Shown here: piece after piece, positions 25,947 to 36,908 of the stretch
Layout: each line of letters starts with the position of its first letter
How positions within the stretch are numbered: position 1 is the first letter of the stretch
Assembly (NCBI RefSeq): GCF_029525555.1
Contig: NZ_JAPDHZ010000002.1
Span: 471,868-535,867, forward strand
Source: Cohnella ginsengisoli
Lineage (GTDB): Bacteria; Bacillota; Bacilli; Paenibacillales; Paenibacillaceae
Direction: 5' to 3'
Length of the DNA: 64,000 nt
Notes under the pieces: generated by a model
Told to the model about the DNA's origin: nothing
The model's input: the letters and a program-made list of their open reading frames with translations, nothing else
The model's database searches: none
Position numbers and translations under genes: made by a program

Positions 25947-28900
25947 CTATCCGCGGCGCGAGCGTCTCGCCCGAATGTCCTCCGACCATTTGAACAGCAG
26001 CTCCTGAATTTCCGCAGGGCGGGTCGGCTTGCTCAAAAAATCGTTCATGCCCGCGGCCAGGCATGCCGCCCGGTCTTCCTGACGCGCGAACGCCGTCAGC
26101 GCGACGATGACCGGGCGACGATGCTCAGGGAGCAGCTCCTTGATCTTCGCCGCTGCCTGCAAGCCGTCCATCGCCGGCATCTGCACGTCCATCAGCACCA
26201 GGTCGAACGGCTGCGCGATCGCCGCGGTGACCGCGGCTTGCCCGTCCGCCGCGATCGTCGGCTCATAGCCCAGCTTGTTCAGCATGGCCCGGATGATCTG
26301 CTGGTTCACCGCGTGGTCCTCCGCCACCAGAATCCGCATCGGCCCGAAGCGCGGCTCGCTTTGTCCCTCCGTCGCGTCCGTCCGATCCGCGGCAACGTGC
26401 GTTCCGTCCTTTGCGGCCGCATCCGCATGCTCGGGCTGCGCCTGCGAGGACAGCGTGAACCGGAACGTCGAGCCTTGCCCCTCGATCGTATCGAATCCGA
26501 TCGAGCCGCCCATGAGCTCGACCAGCTTTTTGCAGATGGACAGCCCGAGTCCGGTTCCGCCATACTTGCGATTGGTGCCGGAGTGCAATTGGGAGAACGC
26601 TTGGAACAGCATGTTCTGCTTGTCCTTCGGAATGCCGATCCCGGTGTCCTGCACCGCGAATTCGACTAGCATGGATTCCTTGTTCCTCGTCGGCATCCCC
26701 CGAACGTACAAGTACACCGACCCCGTCTCCGTGAACTTGACGGCATTGCTCATCAAGTTGACGAGTACCTGCCGCAGCCGTACCGGGTCGCCGAACATCA
26801 GCTCAGGCACATCCCCTTCGAACCGGAGACCGAGCTCGATTTTTTTGTCCGCGGCCTGCGCCCTGAACAGCTCAAGCGCTTCGCTGGCCGTATCCCGCAC
26901 CGAGATCGGCTCATAATGAAGCACGAGCTTGCCCGCTTCGATCTTGCTGAAGTCCAGAATCTCGTTCAGGATATGCATCAGCGACTCGCCGCTCCGGCCG
27001 ATGACCTCCGCATAGCCGCGCTGTTCTTCCGACAGCTCGGTATCGAGCAGCAGCCCCGTCATGCCGATGACGCCGTTCATCGGCGTCCGAAGCTCGTGGC
27101 TCATCACCGACAGGAACTCGGACTTGGCCCGGTCCGCGCTCTCCGCTCTTTCCTTCGCCTCGATGATCTCCTTTTCGCCGGTCACGTCCCGGAAGACGAC
27201 GACGGCGCCTTTGGGTACGCCGTCCTCGTATGTCGGCGAGATTCGATAGTCCGCCAAGAAGCTCGTACCGTTGCTTTTCCAAAAAACCGCGTCCTTGTCA
27301 TGGTACGCGCGCCCTTCCCGAAGCGCCAGAATCAACGGGGATTCGTCGTCCCAGTAGCTTTGCCCGTCCATCCCGGTCTGAAGCAGATAGCGCAGCGCGG
27401 ATACGTCGGGCAGACGATCCTCCCGCAAGCCGAGCATCAAGGCGCCCGACTGATTGATGAAGGTAAAGTTCCCTTCCTCGTCCAGCCCGAAGATTCCCTC
27501 GGTGACGGAGTTCAAGATCCGGGTATGCTCCTCGTTCAGCTTGTAAACGCGCTCTGTATGCTGCTTCGCAGCCGTAATGTCTGTCGCGATGCCGTATATG
27601 CCGACCGTCTCGCCGTTCACGACGATCGGCACGTTCGTGATGCTGAGCGCGAGGATGTCCCCGCCCTTGCGGATGAGGCGCGCCTCGTACGTCTGCGGCT
27701 TCCCTTGGAACGCCCGATTGACATGCTCGGTCAGCTTGTCCAGATCTTCCGGATACGTTAGCGGCGCGAACGACAGCTCGCGAAGCTCCTCCAGGTCGTA
27801 GCCGGTCAGCTGCTCCATCGCGGGGTTGATTTTGATGAAGCGGCCCGTCGAATCAATGGAGCAAATGGGGGTGTTGTTCAGGTCGAACAGACACCTGTAC
27901 CGGCTCTCGCTTTCCATGAGCTTCTCTTCGGCGCGCTTGCGGGCGGTAATATCGATCGAGATGCCGTACACGCCGACGACCTCGCCGTCTACGACGATCG
28001 GGATGTTCGACACGTTGGTATCGATCTCGCGCCCGTCTTTGCGGATTATCGTGATCTCGTAATTCTGCGCTTCGCCTCGCGCCGCCAGCGCGAAGTGATG
28101 CGCAGTCTTGGCCTCGTAGCGGGGCGGCACGAGCGGTCCGTAGTACATCCCGATCAATTCCTCGAGCGTGTATCCCGTCAGTTTTTCCAAATTCGGATTG
28201 GCCGTCAAATATTCGCCCTTGAGATTCATCGAGTATACGGCGGACTGATTGTATTCGAAAAGCGACTTGTAGCGCTGCTCGCTCTCCTGCAGCCGCTGCT
28301 CGAACTGCCTGCGTTCGGTAATGTCCTGGACCGTGCCAAGCAGGCGCATCGGTTGCTTGGAATCGACGTCAAGCACTTCCCAGGTGCCTTCGAGAAAACG
28401 CGTCGAACCGTCGGGAAGGAAAAGACGGTAGACGACCGAATCTTTTAGCGTATCGGCGGATACTTGATCCAGATGGCTGTGGATTCGCTGACGATCCTCC
28501 TCCGGTATGTTCGCCATGGCGGAATCGATGCTGCCCGATTCGAAGCTCTCCGGCAGGCCGAGGACGCGCCTCGCCCCCTTGGACAGCGTAATGACGTCGC
28601 TGGCGAGATCGATCTCGTACGTGCCCATCTTGGCGATCCGCTGCGCTTCGTCCAGCTTGTCCTCGTATTGCTTGCGGTCGCTCACGTCGCGTGCGACGGA
28701 CAACACCCTGTCCGCCTGCTCCGTCTCGTCCCAAATGACTTGGGACCATACTTCGAACCAGAGATAACGGCCGTCCTTGCGGCGGACGCGCCGAAGAAAA
28801 AACTGATCGTTCGAGTATAGCTGGCCCGGTTGGCTCATCTCGCGCGCATCGTCCGGATGATAGTAATTTTGCCTCAGTTTGCGGGTCATTTCTTCTGGCG

Positions 28901-29426
28901 TGTATCCGAGCACGTCCAGGCAGGACGGCGAGATATAGAGCAGCTCGCCTTCGAGCGAGCTTATCGATACGAGATCGTGCGAATTGCGGGTGAGGAGCAT
29001 GTACAGGTGACGGTTGTCCAGGACGGGAATCCGTTCGGTCTTAAGATTGGTGATGTCCAGCATTTCCGCGCACAAATACAGCGCCTCGCCGGTCTCGGGG
29101 TCCCTGACGGACGACAAGCGCATGCGCACCCAAACGGTGCGCCCTTGTTTATGAAGAAGACGCTTCTCGATCTCTTCCATATGGCCGCTATGCGCCTTGC
29201 ATCTGTCAGCCGCCGCCCGGTAGAAGGACGGACGATTCGGATCGCGATCGGTAATATCGGGAAAAGGCACCCCGATCAGCTCCTCTTCGCGGTAGCCCAG
29301 CATATCGCACAATGCCGGATTCAGCTTGAGAAGCGTATCGTCGGATGCCGAAATGACGGCAAAGCCGTTGATCGAAAAATTGCTGGCTTGCTGGAAGATG
29401 ATGCCGTAATCCAAAGGGGATGTCAT
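25947..29426 (-). CDS. Hybrid sensor histidine kinase with six PAS domains and a receiver
   Basis: 1159 residues, no membrane segment seen. Six PAS or PAS/PAC units in order (about 10-120, 135-245, 255-370, 375-490, 500-615, 625-740), recognisable by repeats of [13 protein letters not shown] text ([36 protein letters not shown]). Then HisKA with the phosphorylatable His near 775 ([16 protein letters not shown]), HATPase with N box [10 protein letters not shown] and G boxes DTGIGIP and GGTGLGLSI, and a C-terminal receiver with Asp near 1078 ([13 protein letters not shown]) and Lys in FLSKPT. Start ATG 29426 follows TTGGAGG; an extension to 29528 has no ribosome site. Cytosolic multi-signal sensor; no output gene is adjacent. 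Confidence 0.92.
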   Translation of the reverse strand: MTSPLDYGIIFQQASNFSINGFAVISASDDTLLKLNPALCDMLGYREEELIGVPFPDITDRDPNRPSFYRAAADRCKAHSGHMEEIEKRLLHKQGRTVWVRMRLSSVRDPETGEALYLCAEMLDITNLKTERIPVLDNRHLYMLLTRNSHDLVSISSLEGELLYISPSCLDVLGYTPEEMTRKLRQNYYHPDDAREMSQPGQLYSNDQFFLRRVRRKDGRYLWFEVWSQVIWDETEQADRVLSVARDVSDRKQYEDKLDEAQRIAKMGTYEIDLASDVITLSKGARRVLGLPESFESGSIDSAMANIPEEDRQRIHSHLDQVSADTLKDSVVYRLFLPDGSTRFLEGTWEVLDVDSKQPMRLLGTVQDITERRQFEQRLQESEQRYKSLFEYNQSAVYSMNLKGEYLTANPNLEKLTGYTLEELIGMYYGPLVPPRYEAKTAHHFALAARGEAQNYEITIIRKDGREIDTNVSNIPIVVDGEVVGVYGISIDITARKRAEEKLMESESRYRCLFDLNNTPICSIDSTGRFIKINPAMEQLTGYDLEELRELSFAPLTYPEDLDKLTEHVNRAFQGKPQTYEARLIRKGGDILALSITNVPIVVNGETVGIYGIATDITAAKQHTERVYKLNEEHTRILNSVTEGIFGLDEEGNFTFINQSGALMLGLREDRLPDVSALRYLLQTGMDGQSYWDDESPLILALREGRAYHDKDAVFWKSNGTSFLADYRISPTYEDGVPKGAVVVFRDVTGEKEIIEAKERAESADRAKSEFLSVMSHELRTPMNGVIGMTGLLLDTELSEEQRGYAEVIGRSGESLMHILNEILDFSKIEAGKLVLHYEPISVRDTASEALELFRAQAADKKIELGLRFEGDVPELMFGDPVRLRQVLVNLMSNAVKFTETGSVYLYVRGMPTRNKESMLVEFAVQDTGIGIPKDKQNMLFQAFSQLHSGTNRKYGGTGLGLSICKKLVELMGGSIGFDTIEGQGSTFRFTLSSQAQPEHADAAAKDGTHVAADRTDATEGQSEPRFGPMRILVAEDHAVNQQIIRAMLNKLGYEPTIAADGQAAVTAAIAQPFDLVLMDVQMPAMDGLQAAAKIKELLPEHRRPVIVALTAFARQEDRAACLAAGMNDFLSKPTRPAEIQELLFKWSEDIRARRSRRG

Positions 29427-29585
29427 CCGCGAGCCTCCAAGTTCTGAGTGAATCGCCTGCCAATGCGAGCCGGTTGGCGAATTTTTGATAAAATTATAAC
29501 ATGCGCCCGCGGCGAATACGCAACGCAATTCATCGCAGCCCGAATCGCATCTTCTCCAATAATAAACCGAACCGCCAAGCGCGAA

Positions 29586-30481
29586 TCACGCCGGCGAACG
29601 CGAGAACAGCTCGCGAGCGAGCGTGATCCAAGCCTTCGCGGCAAGCGGCAGGTAACCCTCCCGCCTCCATGCCATGACCAGCTGCCAAGGCAGTCCGGGC
29701 GGCGTCAACGCTACGGTACGCAAACGCTCGGGGCGGAGCTGCGCGCAGATCGTCGCGGGCAGCAGGGCGATGCCGAGTCCTTCGCCCACCATTTGCCCGA
29801 TGAAATCCCACTGCGAGCTCTCCGCGACGATATTCGGCTCGAAGCCCGCCGCCTCGCATGCGGCCGTGATCCTTCCGTGCAACGTGAAGTCCGCGCGGAA
29901 CAGCACGAACGCCTCCTCCGCGAGCTCCGCCAGCGCCAGCGCGGGCCTTTCCGCCAAACGGTGTCCCGCGGGAAGCACGACCTTCATGCGATCGTCGATG
30001 ACGTTAAACGAATCGTAGAACGCGGCGTCGATCGGCGTCAGCAGAACGCCGACGTCCACCAAGCCGGCCCGCAAGTCTTCGTCCAGCCGGTTGGCGCCCG
30101 CTTCGGACAGACGGATCTCGACGCCCGGGTACTGTCTCCGATATTCGCCGATGACGCCCGGAAAAAAGTTGGAGCCCGCCATCGGCGGCAGTCCGAGCCG
30201 TAGCGTACCCTGGCGCAGCTCGGCCAGGTCCGTCAGCTCCCGGTGCAGCGCGTCCATCTGCGCGAGGATCGGTTCCCCGTAGCGAAGCACCGCCTCTCCC
30301 GCTTCGGTCAGCCGCGGCCGCTTGCCCTCCCGGCTGAACAACTGGACGCCGAGATCCCCCCTCCAGTTGAATGACCGTCTTGCTGAGCGTGGGCTGCGCG
30401 ATGTGAAGCGCGTCTGCCGCCAGCGTGAAGCTCCCCCCGCTTCGCAATTTCTGCCACGGCCGCCAGATGCCGAATATCCAT
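29586..30481 (-). CDS. cidR: LysR-family regulator (CidR-like), two frameshifts
   Basis: About 297 residues. N-terminal HTH (MDIRHLAAVAEIAKRG then SFTLAADALHIAQPTLSKTV) and a C-terminal effector domain (GTLRLGLPPMAGSNFFPGVIGEY). Both breaks are runs of six G/C: 30433-30438 and 30356-30361. Reducing each to five gives a continuous LysR protein. It lies divergent to cidA and lrgB, the arrangement of CidR/CidAB, where the regulator answers to carbohydrate overflow (acetate/pyruvate). Start ATG 30481. Confidence 0.87.
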
Positions 30482-30593
30482 TGTACCGCCTCTCCTATAG
30501 TTAATTGGAATGATTTCTATTCTATATATTCATTTTACCTATGATATGACGATTCGTATACTTATTTTAAGGTGATTAAAAGGAGCAAAACGA

Positions 30594-30974
30594 ATGAAAA
30601 CAAACCAGATCGTTAAAATCGCGCTTCAAGTCGGCTTTTTCACCGCATGGTCCCGAGCGTCGGAAATGGCGGCCGAAGCGCTCCGTTCGCCGATTCCCGG
30701 CAGCATCCTGGGGCTGCTCGCGCTGTTCGCGCTGCTTGAGCTGAAAATCGTGAAGCTCTCCTGGATCGAGCTTGGCGCAGATTGGCTCGTCGCGCAAATG
30801 CTGCTTTTCTTCGTACCCGCCACGGTCGGCATCGTGCGCTACAAGCCGCTGATCGTGCAAAGCGGCGCCGAGATCCTCGCGACGATCCTGTTGAGCACGG
30901 CCATCGTCATGTCGGTCGCGGGATTGGCCGGCGAACGTGCGGGCAAAGCCCGCCGCGGGAAGGCGGCATCGTGA
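30594..30974 (+). CDS. cidA: CidA/LrgA-family holin-like protein
   Basis: 126 residues, four hydrophobic segments. Family text SPIPGSILGLLALFALLELKIVKLSWIELGADWLV in substance, then AQMLLFFVPATVGIVRY. Holin-like membrane protein linked to murein hydrolase control and, in recent work, to pyruvate uptake. Ribosome site AAGGAG precedes ATG 30594. The stop overlaps the start of lrgB. Confidence 0.9.
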   Translation: MKTNQIVKIALQVGFFTAWSRASEMAAEALRSPIPGSILGLLALFALLELKIVKLSWIELGADWLVAQMLLFFVPATVGIVRYKPLIVQSGAEILATILLSTAIVMSVAGLAGERAGKARRGKAAS

Positions 30975-31648
30975 TGCCGCTCGTTTGGCCCGCGCTTACC
31001 GTCCTTGTCTACGTTTGTTCGAAACGGCTGTATGCGCGGACGCGCAAGCTGTATCTGACGCCGCTCGTCGTCACCCCCGCCGTCGTCATCTCCGCGCTGC
31101 TGTTGAGCGGCTCCTCTTACGACGCGTTCGACCGGGGCGCCCATTGGATCGGAGAGATGATCGGTCCCGCGACGATCTCGCTCGCCGTCACGCTGCACAA
31201 GCATTTGCACGTGCTGAAAAAGCATGCGCGCGCCATCGCCGCGGGCGTGACCGCCGGCGGGCTCGCGGCCGTCGCCGTCTCCGCGGGGCTTGCCCGCCTG
31301 TTCGGATTGGCGGCGCCGATCATGGACAGTCTGGCACCCAAGTCGGCGACGACGCCGGTCGCCCTGTCCGTCTCGGGCGCGCTCGGCGGCGTGCCGACGA
31401 TCACCGCGGTCGCCACGCTAGCGACGGGGCTCACGGGCATGATCGTCGGCCCCTTGCTCGTCCGCTGGATGCGCATCCGCAGCTCCGTCGGGCGGGGTAT
31501 CCTGCTCGGAACCGCCGCGCATGCGGCAGGCATCGCGAAAGCGTTCGAATACGGCGCCGACGCGGGCGCCTGCGCGGGCATCGCCATGGTATGCACCGCA
31601 TTCGTGACATTGTTCGCCGCGGCGCCCGTCATGTCGCTGTTCCAGTGA
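30971..31648 (+). CDS. lrgB: LrgB/CidB-family membrane protein
   Basis: 225 residues, about six to seven membrane segments. Family blocks: LYLTPLVVTPAVV, LAPKSATTPVALSVSGALGGVPTITA and GTAAHAAGIAKAFEYG. Start GTG 30971 (or ATG 30974) overlaps the cidA stop, so translation is coupled. Partner of CidA; together they form the pyruvate-transport/holin-like system. Confidence 0.9.
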   Translation: MMPLVWPALTVLVYVCSKRLYARTRKLYLTPLVVTPAVVISALLLSGSSYDAFDRGAHWIGEMIGPATISLAVTLHKHLHVLKKHARAIAAGVTAGGLAAVAVSAGLARLFGLAAPIMDSLAPKSATTPVALSVSGALGGVPTITAVATLATGLTGMIVGPLLVRWMRIRSSVGRGILLGTAAHAAGIAKAFEYGADAGACAGIAMVCTAFVTLFAAAPVMSLFQ

Positions 31649-31651
31649 CGA

Positions 31652-32921
31652 TTAGACGGACGACTGAGCGCCTGCCTTCGACGCCCGGGCGGCCGCGATG
31701 AATCGCATCGCGATATATAAAATGAGAAATCCCGCCATGATCAGCGCGGAATAGCCGTACATGCGGGCGTATCCCGCGCGGGCGGCTACCGCTCCTAGCA
31801 GGACGGCCCCGATCGCGACGCCGAGGTCGGTCGAGTTGTAGAACATGCTGTTGGCGAATCCATGGCGCTCCCGCGGCGTGCTTCGCAGCATCCAAGCCTG
31901 AAGCGTCGGCTGGATCGCGCCAAAGCCGAGCCCGTACAGCAGCGCCGAGGCGATGAGCTGCGGCATGCCCGTCGCGCCGGACAGCACGAGCATGCTGGCC
32001 AGCACGCACGCGGCTGCAGGGATCAAGACGGCGGCATGCCCCCTGCGGTCGAAGATGCGGCCCGCGATCGGCCGGACGAGGATGACGGTGATCGCGTTAA
32101 AAAGGAAAAACAAGCCGACTTGGGCGATATGGACGCTCTCGCCGAACAGAGCGATGAAGCTGAGCAAGCCGCTGTACGTTACGGACAGCAGCATATTCAA
32201 CAGCGCCGGGAGGAGGAGCGAAACGATACCGTTCCGGGATGCGCCTGCGGATGGGGCATCCGTTTTTGCCTTTTCCCCGGTCGCGGATCCGGAATTACCC
32301 CTAGCGGCGCGAAGCGCCGCTTCCCGGCTGTCCCTTTTTTCGCCGCGCGCGGCTCCGGTCAGCAGCAGCACGCCCGCCGACAATGCCGCCGCTGCGGCGC
32401 TGGACAGCGTCAATGCCGGGAAACCGAGCCCGCTCATGAGATTCATGCCGATCACCGGGCCGAGCGACATCGCGAGACTCGTGGACAGCCCGAAGTAGCC
32501 GATGCCTTCGCCGATCCGGTCCTGCGGGATGATCCGCGCCACGAGCGTCGGCACGATCGTGCTCGCCGTGCCGAAGCCGACGCCGTACAGCACGCGAATG
32601 ACGATCAGCGACCCGACCGCGTAGGCGTAGGCGCATAGGAACGTCGTCAGCGCGGCAACCGCGAGTCCGGCGTACAGCAGCGCCGTGCGGCCGAGCTTCG
32701 GCATGAGCGCCGCCGTCGCGAAGCGGCTGGCGATGGCGGCAAGCGCGAACGTCGCCGTGACGAGACTGACGGTCAAATCCCCGCCGCCCAGCTCCCCTTT
32801 TACATAGACAGGCAGCGACGACAACAGCATTTGCAAATTGAGAAACAGTAAAAAAGAAGCCCAGCGTCAGGCCGATAAAAGCCTTCGTCCATAGCGGGGC
32901 GGTGCGTTCGGTTGTAATCAT
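31652..32921 (-). CDS. MFS transporter, frameshifted near the N-terminus
   Basis: About 422 residues, twelve membrane segments. From ATG 32921 (MITTERTAPLWTKAFIGLTLGFF) the frame breaks in six T (plus A 32850-32855) and, with five, continues LLFLNLQMLLSSLPVYVKGELGG. Motif A-like text after TM2-3 (MPKLGRTALLYAG). A charged, Ala/Gly-rich loop separates the halves (about 185-215). Lies downstream of a MarR gene on the same strand and is probably controlled by it. Drug or metabolite exporter; substrate unknown. Confidence 0.87.
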
Positions 32922-32992
32922 GCTGCAAAAACTCCTTCGCAGGATTGACTTGGATGACAGAAGAGCTTCCGGCGCGCAACCGCGAGCGCTCG

Positions 32993-33433
32993 CTACCCTT
33001 TTAACTGATCGATATGCTTGCCGACGCGATGCAGAAGATCTAGCAGCGTCTCATTCTCTTCCGACGTCAAGCACGCCGTCACTTCCGATAGCACGGCCGC
33101 CTCGATCGGCGCCGTCTCGTCGATCAGCCGCCTCCCCTCCGCCGTAGCCTCGATGAAGATCGCCCGCCTGTCCGCATGATCCGGTCGCCTGACTACCCAG
33201 CCTTTGCGGACGAGATGATCCACGATGCGCGTCGTCGTCGGCTTATCCTTGCCCGCCCGCTCGCCGAGCTCGCGTTGGATCTGGCCTTCGGAACGCGAGG
33301 CGTAATAGAGCACCGACCATTGCTCCGGCGTAATATCGTACGGTTTTAACCGCTGCATCAGCCTATTGGACATCCGCCGGTAGACGAGTCCCGTCGTGAA
33401 GCCGAGCGAGCCTTCCAGACCTTCTCTGGACAT
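32993..33433 (-). CDS. MarR-family transcriptional regulator
   Basis: 146 residues, winged helix: ITPEQWSVLYYASRSEGQIQRELGERAGKDKPTTTRIVDHLVRKGWVVRRPDHADRRAI in substance, with the DxRxx wing motif. Probable repressor of itself and of the MFS gene 71 nt downstream. A perfect 18-bp palindrome lies 16 nt before its start. No conserved Cys sensor near the N-terminus, so it is not an obvious OhrR-type peroxide sensor. Confidence 0.9.
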   Translation of the reverse strand: MSREGLEGSLGFTTGLVYRRMSNRLMQRLKPYDITPEQWSVLYYASRSEGQIQRELGERAGKDKPTTTRIVDHLVRKGWVVRRPDHADRRAIFIEATAEGRRLIDETAPIEAAVLSEVTACLTSEENETLLDLLHRVGKHIDQLKG

Positions 33434-33449
33434 AAACGATCACCTCAAT

Positions 33450-33467
33450 TAGTTGTCATGACAACTA
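33450..33467. promoter_or_regulatory. Perfect 18-bp palindrome, probable MarR operator
   Basis: TAGTTGTCATGACAACTA is perfectly self-complementary and lies immediately upstream of the MarR gene. Size and position fit MarR autoregulation. Confidence 0.7.
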
Positions 33468-33567
33468 TATATGTTTATGCCCGTCTCGTCAACCCGCTTG
33501 TTGCGGAAAGGCGCACTCGAGTACAGCAAAGCATACATCGTCAATACGATAAAAATGATAAGGCAAT

Positions 33568-33603
33568 CAAGCCGTCCTCCCGATATGGCGGGAGAACGGC
33601 TTG
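33568..33603 (-). terminator. Hairpin after fabI
   Basis: CAAGCCGTCCTCCCG and CGGGAGAACGGCTTG pair over 15 bp with one mismatch; it ends 5 nt past the fabI stop. The T tract on the minus strand is weak. Confidence 0.5.
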
Positions 33604-33607
33604 CAGC

Positions 33608-34390
33608 TTATCCGGCGATAATATGGAAACCCGCATCGACGTGCAGCACTTCGCCCGTGATGCCGCGGGACAGCCCGCTGATCAGGAACATCGTGGCATC
33701 TCCCACTTCCGACTGGTCGACGTTCCGGCGAAGCGGCGCCTTTTCTTCGACCGTGTTCATGATATCGTTGAAGCCCGAGACGCCCTTCGCCGCCAGCGTG
33801 CGGATCGGACCCGCGGACACCGCGTTCACGCGAATGCCGTATTTGCCCAGATCCTCGGCCAAATAGCGGACGCTCGCCTCAAGCGCTGCCTTGGCGACGC
33901 CCATCACGTTGTAATTGCGCATGACGCGCTCGGCGCCCAGATACGTTTGGGTAACGATGCTGCCGCCCGCCGTCATTAACGGCTTCGCGGCCTTCGCGAC
34001 GGCGACCAGGGAGAAGGCGCTCGATTCCTGCGCGAGCAGGTAGCCTTCGCGCGACGTGTCGACGTACTCGCCGCCGAGCTCGTCCTTGTCCGCAAAGGCG
34101 AGCGAGTGCACGACGCCGTGCACGACGCCCGCTTCAGCGCCGATCCTGCCGAACGCCGCTTCGATCGACGCGTCGTCGGACACGTCGCACTGCACCGTCA
34201 GCAGCGGGTCGATGCCGCTCTCCGCGAGCAGCTTGGCGAGCTTTTCGTACGATCTCTCCTTGCGGTACGTGAAAATCAGGCGGGCGCCCTGCGCGTGCAG
34301 CGACTTGGCGATCCCCCAGCCGATGCTCCGTTCGTTGGCGATTCCCATGACGATGACATTTTGACCGTTAAGCAATCCAGACACTTCCAT
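33608..34390 (-). CDS. fabI: Enoyl-[acyl-carrier-protein] reductase FabI
   Basis: 260-residue NAD(P)H-dependent enoyl-ACP reductase of type II fatty acid synthesis. MGIANERSIGWGIAK is the cofactor loop; the catalytic pair Tyr160 and Lys167 is in NYNVMGVAK; VSAGPIRTLAAKGVSGF and the C-terminal HVDAGFHIIAG match FabI. Full length. Single gene. Target enzyme of triclosan-type inhibitors in general. Confidence 0.95.
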   Translation of the reverse strand: MEVSGLLNGQNVIVMGIANERSIGWGIAKSLHAQGARLIFTYRKERSYEKLAKLLAESGIDPLLTVQCDVSDDASIEAAFGRIGAEAGVVHGVVHSLAFADKDELGGEYVDTSREGYLLAQESSAFSLVAVAKAAKPLMTAGGSIVTQTYLGAERVMRNYNVMGVAKAALEASVRYLAEDLGKYGIRVNAVSAGPIRTLAAKGVSGFNDIMNTVEEKAPLRRNVDQSEVGDATMFLISGLSRGITGEVLHVDAGFHIIAG

Positions 34391-34490
34391 CTACCTCCGC
34401 TTGCGCTATTCATTTATGGATGATTCATTATAGCCCAATGCGGTGGCGAAGGACAGGCCGGCGCGCGACGTCCCCAATGCGCTGCCCGCG

Positions 34491-35802
34491 TTACCCGGCG
34501 CTCGCGGCTGTATCGGCCGCATCGTCGGGATCGACGCCGCGCGTTTCCCTGCCCCATGCGAGCAGCACGACGACCCCGACGACGATCGCGCCGCAAAAGA
34601 TCAAAAAAGACGCCGGTAATGCCCGTCCCGCGTTCCAGCAAATAACCGACCAGATAAGGACCGATCACGCCGCCAATGCGGCCGAACGATGCGGCCATGC
34701 CCGCGCCGGTCGACCGGATGCGCGTCGGATACAGCTCGGGCGTATAGGCATACATCGCGCCCCATGCGCCTAGATTAAAGAATGACAGGCAAGCGCCGGC
34801 CGTCATGAGCGCGGCATCGCTCGTCGCCCAGCCGAACCACCACGCGCAGATCGCCGTTCCGATCAGATAGATCGTCAGCACGAGCTTGCGCCCCAATTTC
34901 TCGATGAGCCACGCCGCGCTGAAGTAGCCGGGCAGCTGGGCGAGCGTCATGAACAGGACGTATTCGAAGCTTTTGACCAGGCTGAAGCCCTTGAGCACCA
35001 TGACCTGCGGCAGCCAAAGAAACATTCCATAATAGGAAAAGACGACCGTGAACCGAAGCACCCAGAGGGCGACGGTCGAAGTCCGGTAACGCGGCGCCCA
35101 CAGCTGCGCGAACCGCTCGCGAAGCTTGAAGCGCTCGCGGGAGCGCTGCTGCTCCCGGAACCTCGGCGCGTCCTGCACCGCCCGGCGCAAATAAACCGCG
35201 TACAGGCAGGGGAGCGCGCCGATGACGAAGGCGGCTCGCCAGCCGTAGTCCGGGATGACGAAATAACCGATGAGCGCGGCGGCGATCCATCCGACCGCCC
35301 AGAAGCTCTCGAGCAGCACGACGGCGCGCCCCCTGTCCTCGGCTCTCACCGATTCGGACACGAGCGTCGAAGCAACCGGCAGTTCTCCGCCAAGCCCGAA
35401 GCCGGCCGCGAACCGGAGCAGGCATAGCATGGCGAAGCTGGCCGCGAGCGCCGACAGACCGCTGGCGAGGCTGAATACGATCAGCGTGGCGAGCAGCACG
35501 GTGCGTCTGCCGTAGCGGTCCGCCATCGAGCCGGCTACGGCGGCGCCGGCCGCCATCCCGACCGAGCCGATCGCGGCCAACAGTCCAAGCTGCTGCTTGC
35601 CTAGATCCCAGTCGGCCGCCAGCGCCGCGGCGACGAACGAGATCAGTCCGACGTCCATCGCGTCGAACAGCCAGCTGAGACCCGCGCTGACCATGAGCTT
35701 GCGCTGTCCCGTCCGCCCTGTCGGTCCGGCCGGTCCTGACGATCCGGTTTGTTCGGTCGATCCGGACCGCCTTGTCCTTCCATTCGCGATCGCCTTGCCC
35801 AT
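34491..35802 (-). CDS. MFS transporter (sugar/aromatic acid type), frameshifted near the C-terminus
   Basis: About 437 residues, twelve membrane segments, a low-complexity N-terminal tail (TEQTGSSGPAGPTGRTGQ). Motif GSMADRYGRRTVLL and the second-half ELYPTRIRSTGAGMA place it in the metabolite:H+ symporter/SV2-like group. Six T (plus A 34603-34608) break the frame at GTGITGVFF. With five it continues LIFCGAIVVGVVVLLAWGRETRG and stops at 34491. Start ATG 35802 follows AAAAGGAGG; upstream ORF codons lack a ribosome site. Confidence 0.87.
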
Positions 35803-35923
35803 GCGGCGTCGCCTCCTTTTCCGTCGAATCGCGTTATGGTTAGTCTTACCCGATTTCAGCCGTTTTTTTGTTTGCCGGTCCTTTTTTTGATACATTTAGA
35901 AAATGGGAGAAGGAGGAAGCGTC

Positions 35924-36810
35924 TTGGGTAACACGGAATGGCTCTGGTTAATCGGCGCAGCGGCTGCGCTATTCGCCTTCTTCTTGGCAGGCGGCATCTA
36001 CGTTTTTTCATTGAGCCGGCGAGGCTCGCCGTGACCCGGCGCGAGATCGAATCCCCGTGGCTGCCCGCGGGCTTCGACGGCATCAAGATCGTACAATTCA
36101 GCGATACGCATATCGGACCCAACTATTCGGTCAAGAGACTCGAAGGTCTCATCTCGACGATCGCAGCGGAAAAGCCCGATATCGTCGCGTTCACGGGCGA
36201 CCTTTTCGATGCCAGGAAGCATAATCCCGAGCGGGAAAAAGACCTGTCCCCGCTGTTGTCCCGCATTGAGGCTCCCCTTGGCAAGTTCGCCGTCTACGGC
36301 AATCACGACTTCGGGTACGAGCGGACCAAACGCAGCACGAACCCTTCGCTGGAAAAGGCTGGCTTCGAACTGCTGCTGAACGAAACCAAAAAAATACGGT
36401 TGGAAAACGGCGAGCATCTGACGGTAGCGGGGCTGGACGACTACGTACTTGGCAAGCCGGACCCGTCGCGCGCGCTCGCGAAGCTCCGTCCGGACGGCTT
36501 CAACCTGCTGCTCGTGCACGAGCCAGACGTTGCGGCCTTTCTCGTTCGCTATCCGATCGACCTGCAGCTGTCGGGCCACAGCCACGGCGGACAAGTCAAG
36601 CTTCCGATCGTCGGCGCGCTTGTCCGCACGCAGCTCGGCAGACGATATTTGTCCGGTTTGCACGTCGTCTCCGACCGGCGCCGCCCGCGCAGGCCTTACT
36701 TGCTGTACGTGAACCGGGGCATCGGCACGACGCGCTTTCGGGTCAGGCTCGGCAGCGTGCCGGAGCTTTGCGTATTTACGTTGCGCCGGCGCAAGGCTTC
36801 GGACGTCTAG
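35924..36810 (+). CDS. Membrane-anchored metallophosphoesterase (YkoQ-like), frameshifted
   Basis: About 295 residues. N-terminal membrane anchor (LWLIGAAAALFAFFLAGGIY), then a calcineurin-type phosphoesterase with QFSDTHIGP, TGDLFDA, YGNHDFGY and LSGHSHGGQ metal-binding motifs. TTG start 35924, seven bases after AGGAGG. Six T (36003-36008) break the frame; with seven the text runs YVFFIEPARLAVTRREI, as in homologues. Possible substrates are cell-envelope phosphodiesters or lipids; not determinable. Confidence 0.86.
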
Positions 36811-36840
36811 TTTCGGGAAAAAACGTCTCTCGCATCGACA

Positions 36841-36874
36841 AACGACCCCGGCAGCATGCGCTCCCGGGGTCGTT
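36841..36874. terminator. Hairpin between convergent phosphoesterase and ferritin genes
   Basis: AACGACCCCGG pairs perfectly with CCGGGGTCGTT around a 12-nt loop. T tracts are poor, so termination is a guess from position. Confidence 0.5.
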
Positions 36875-36908
36875 CGTCATTCTCGTCTGGCAGAGGCGAT
36901 AGGCGGTC

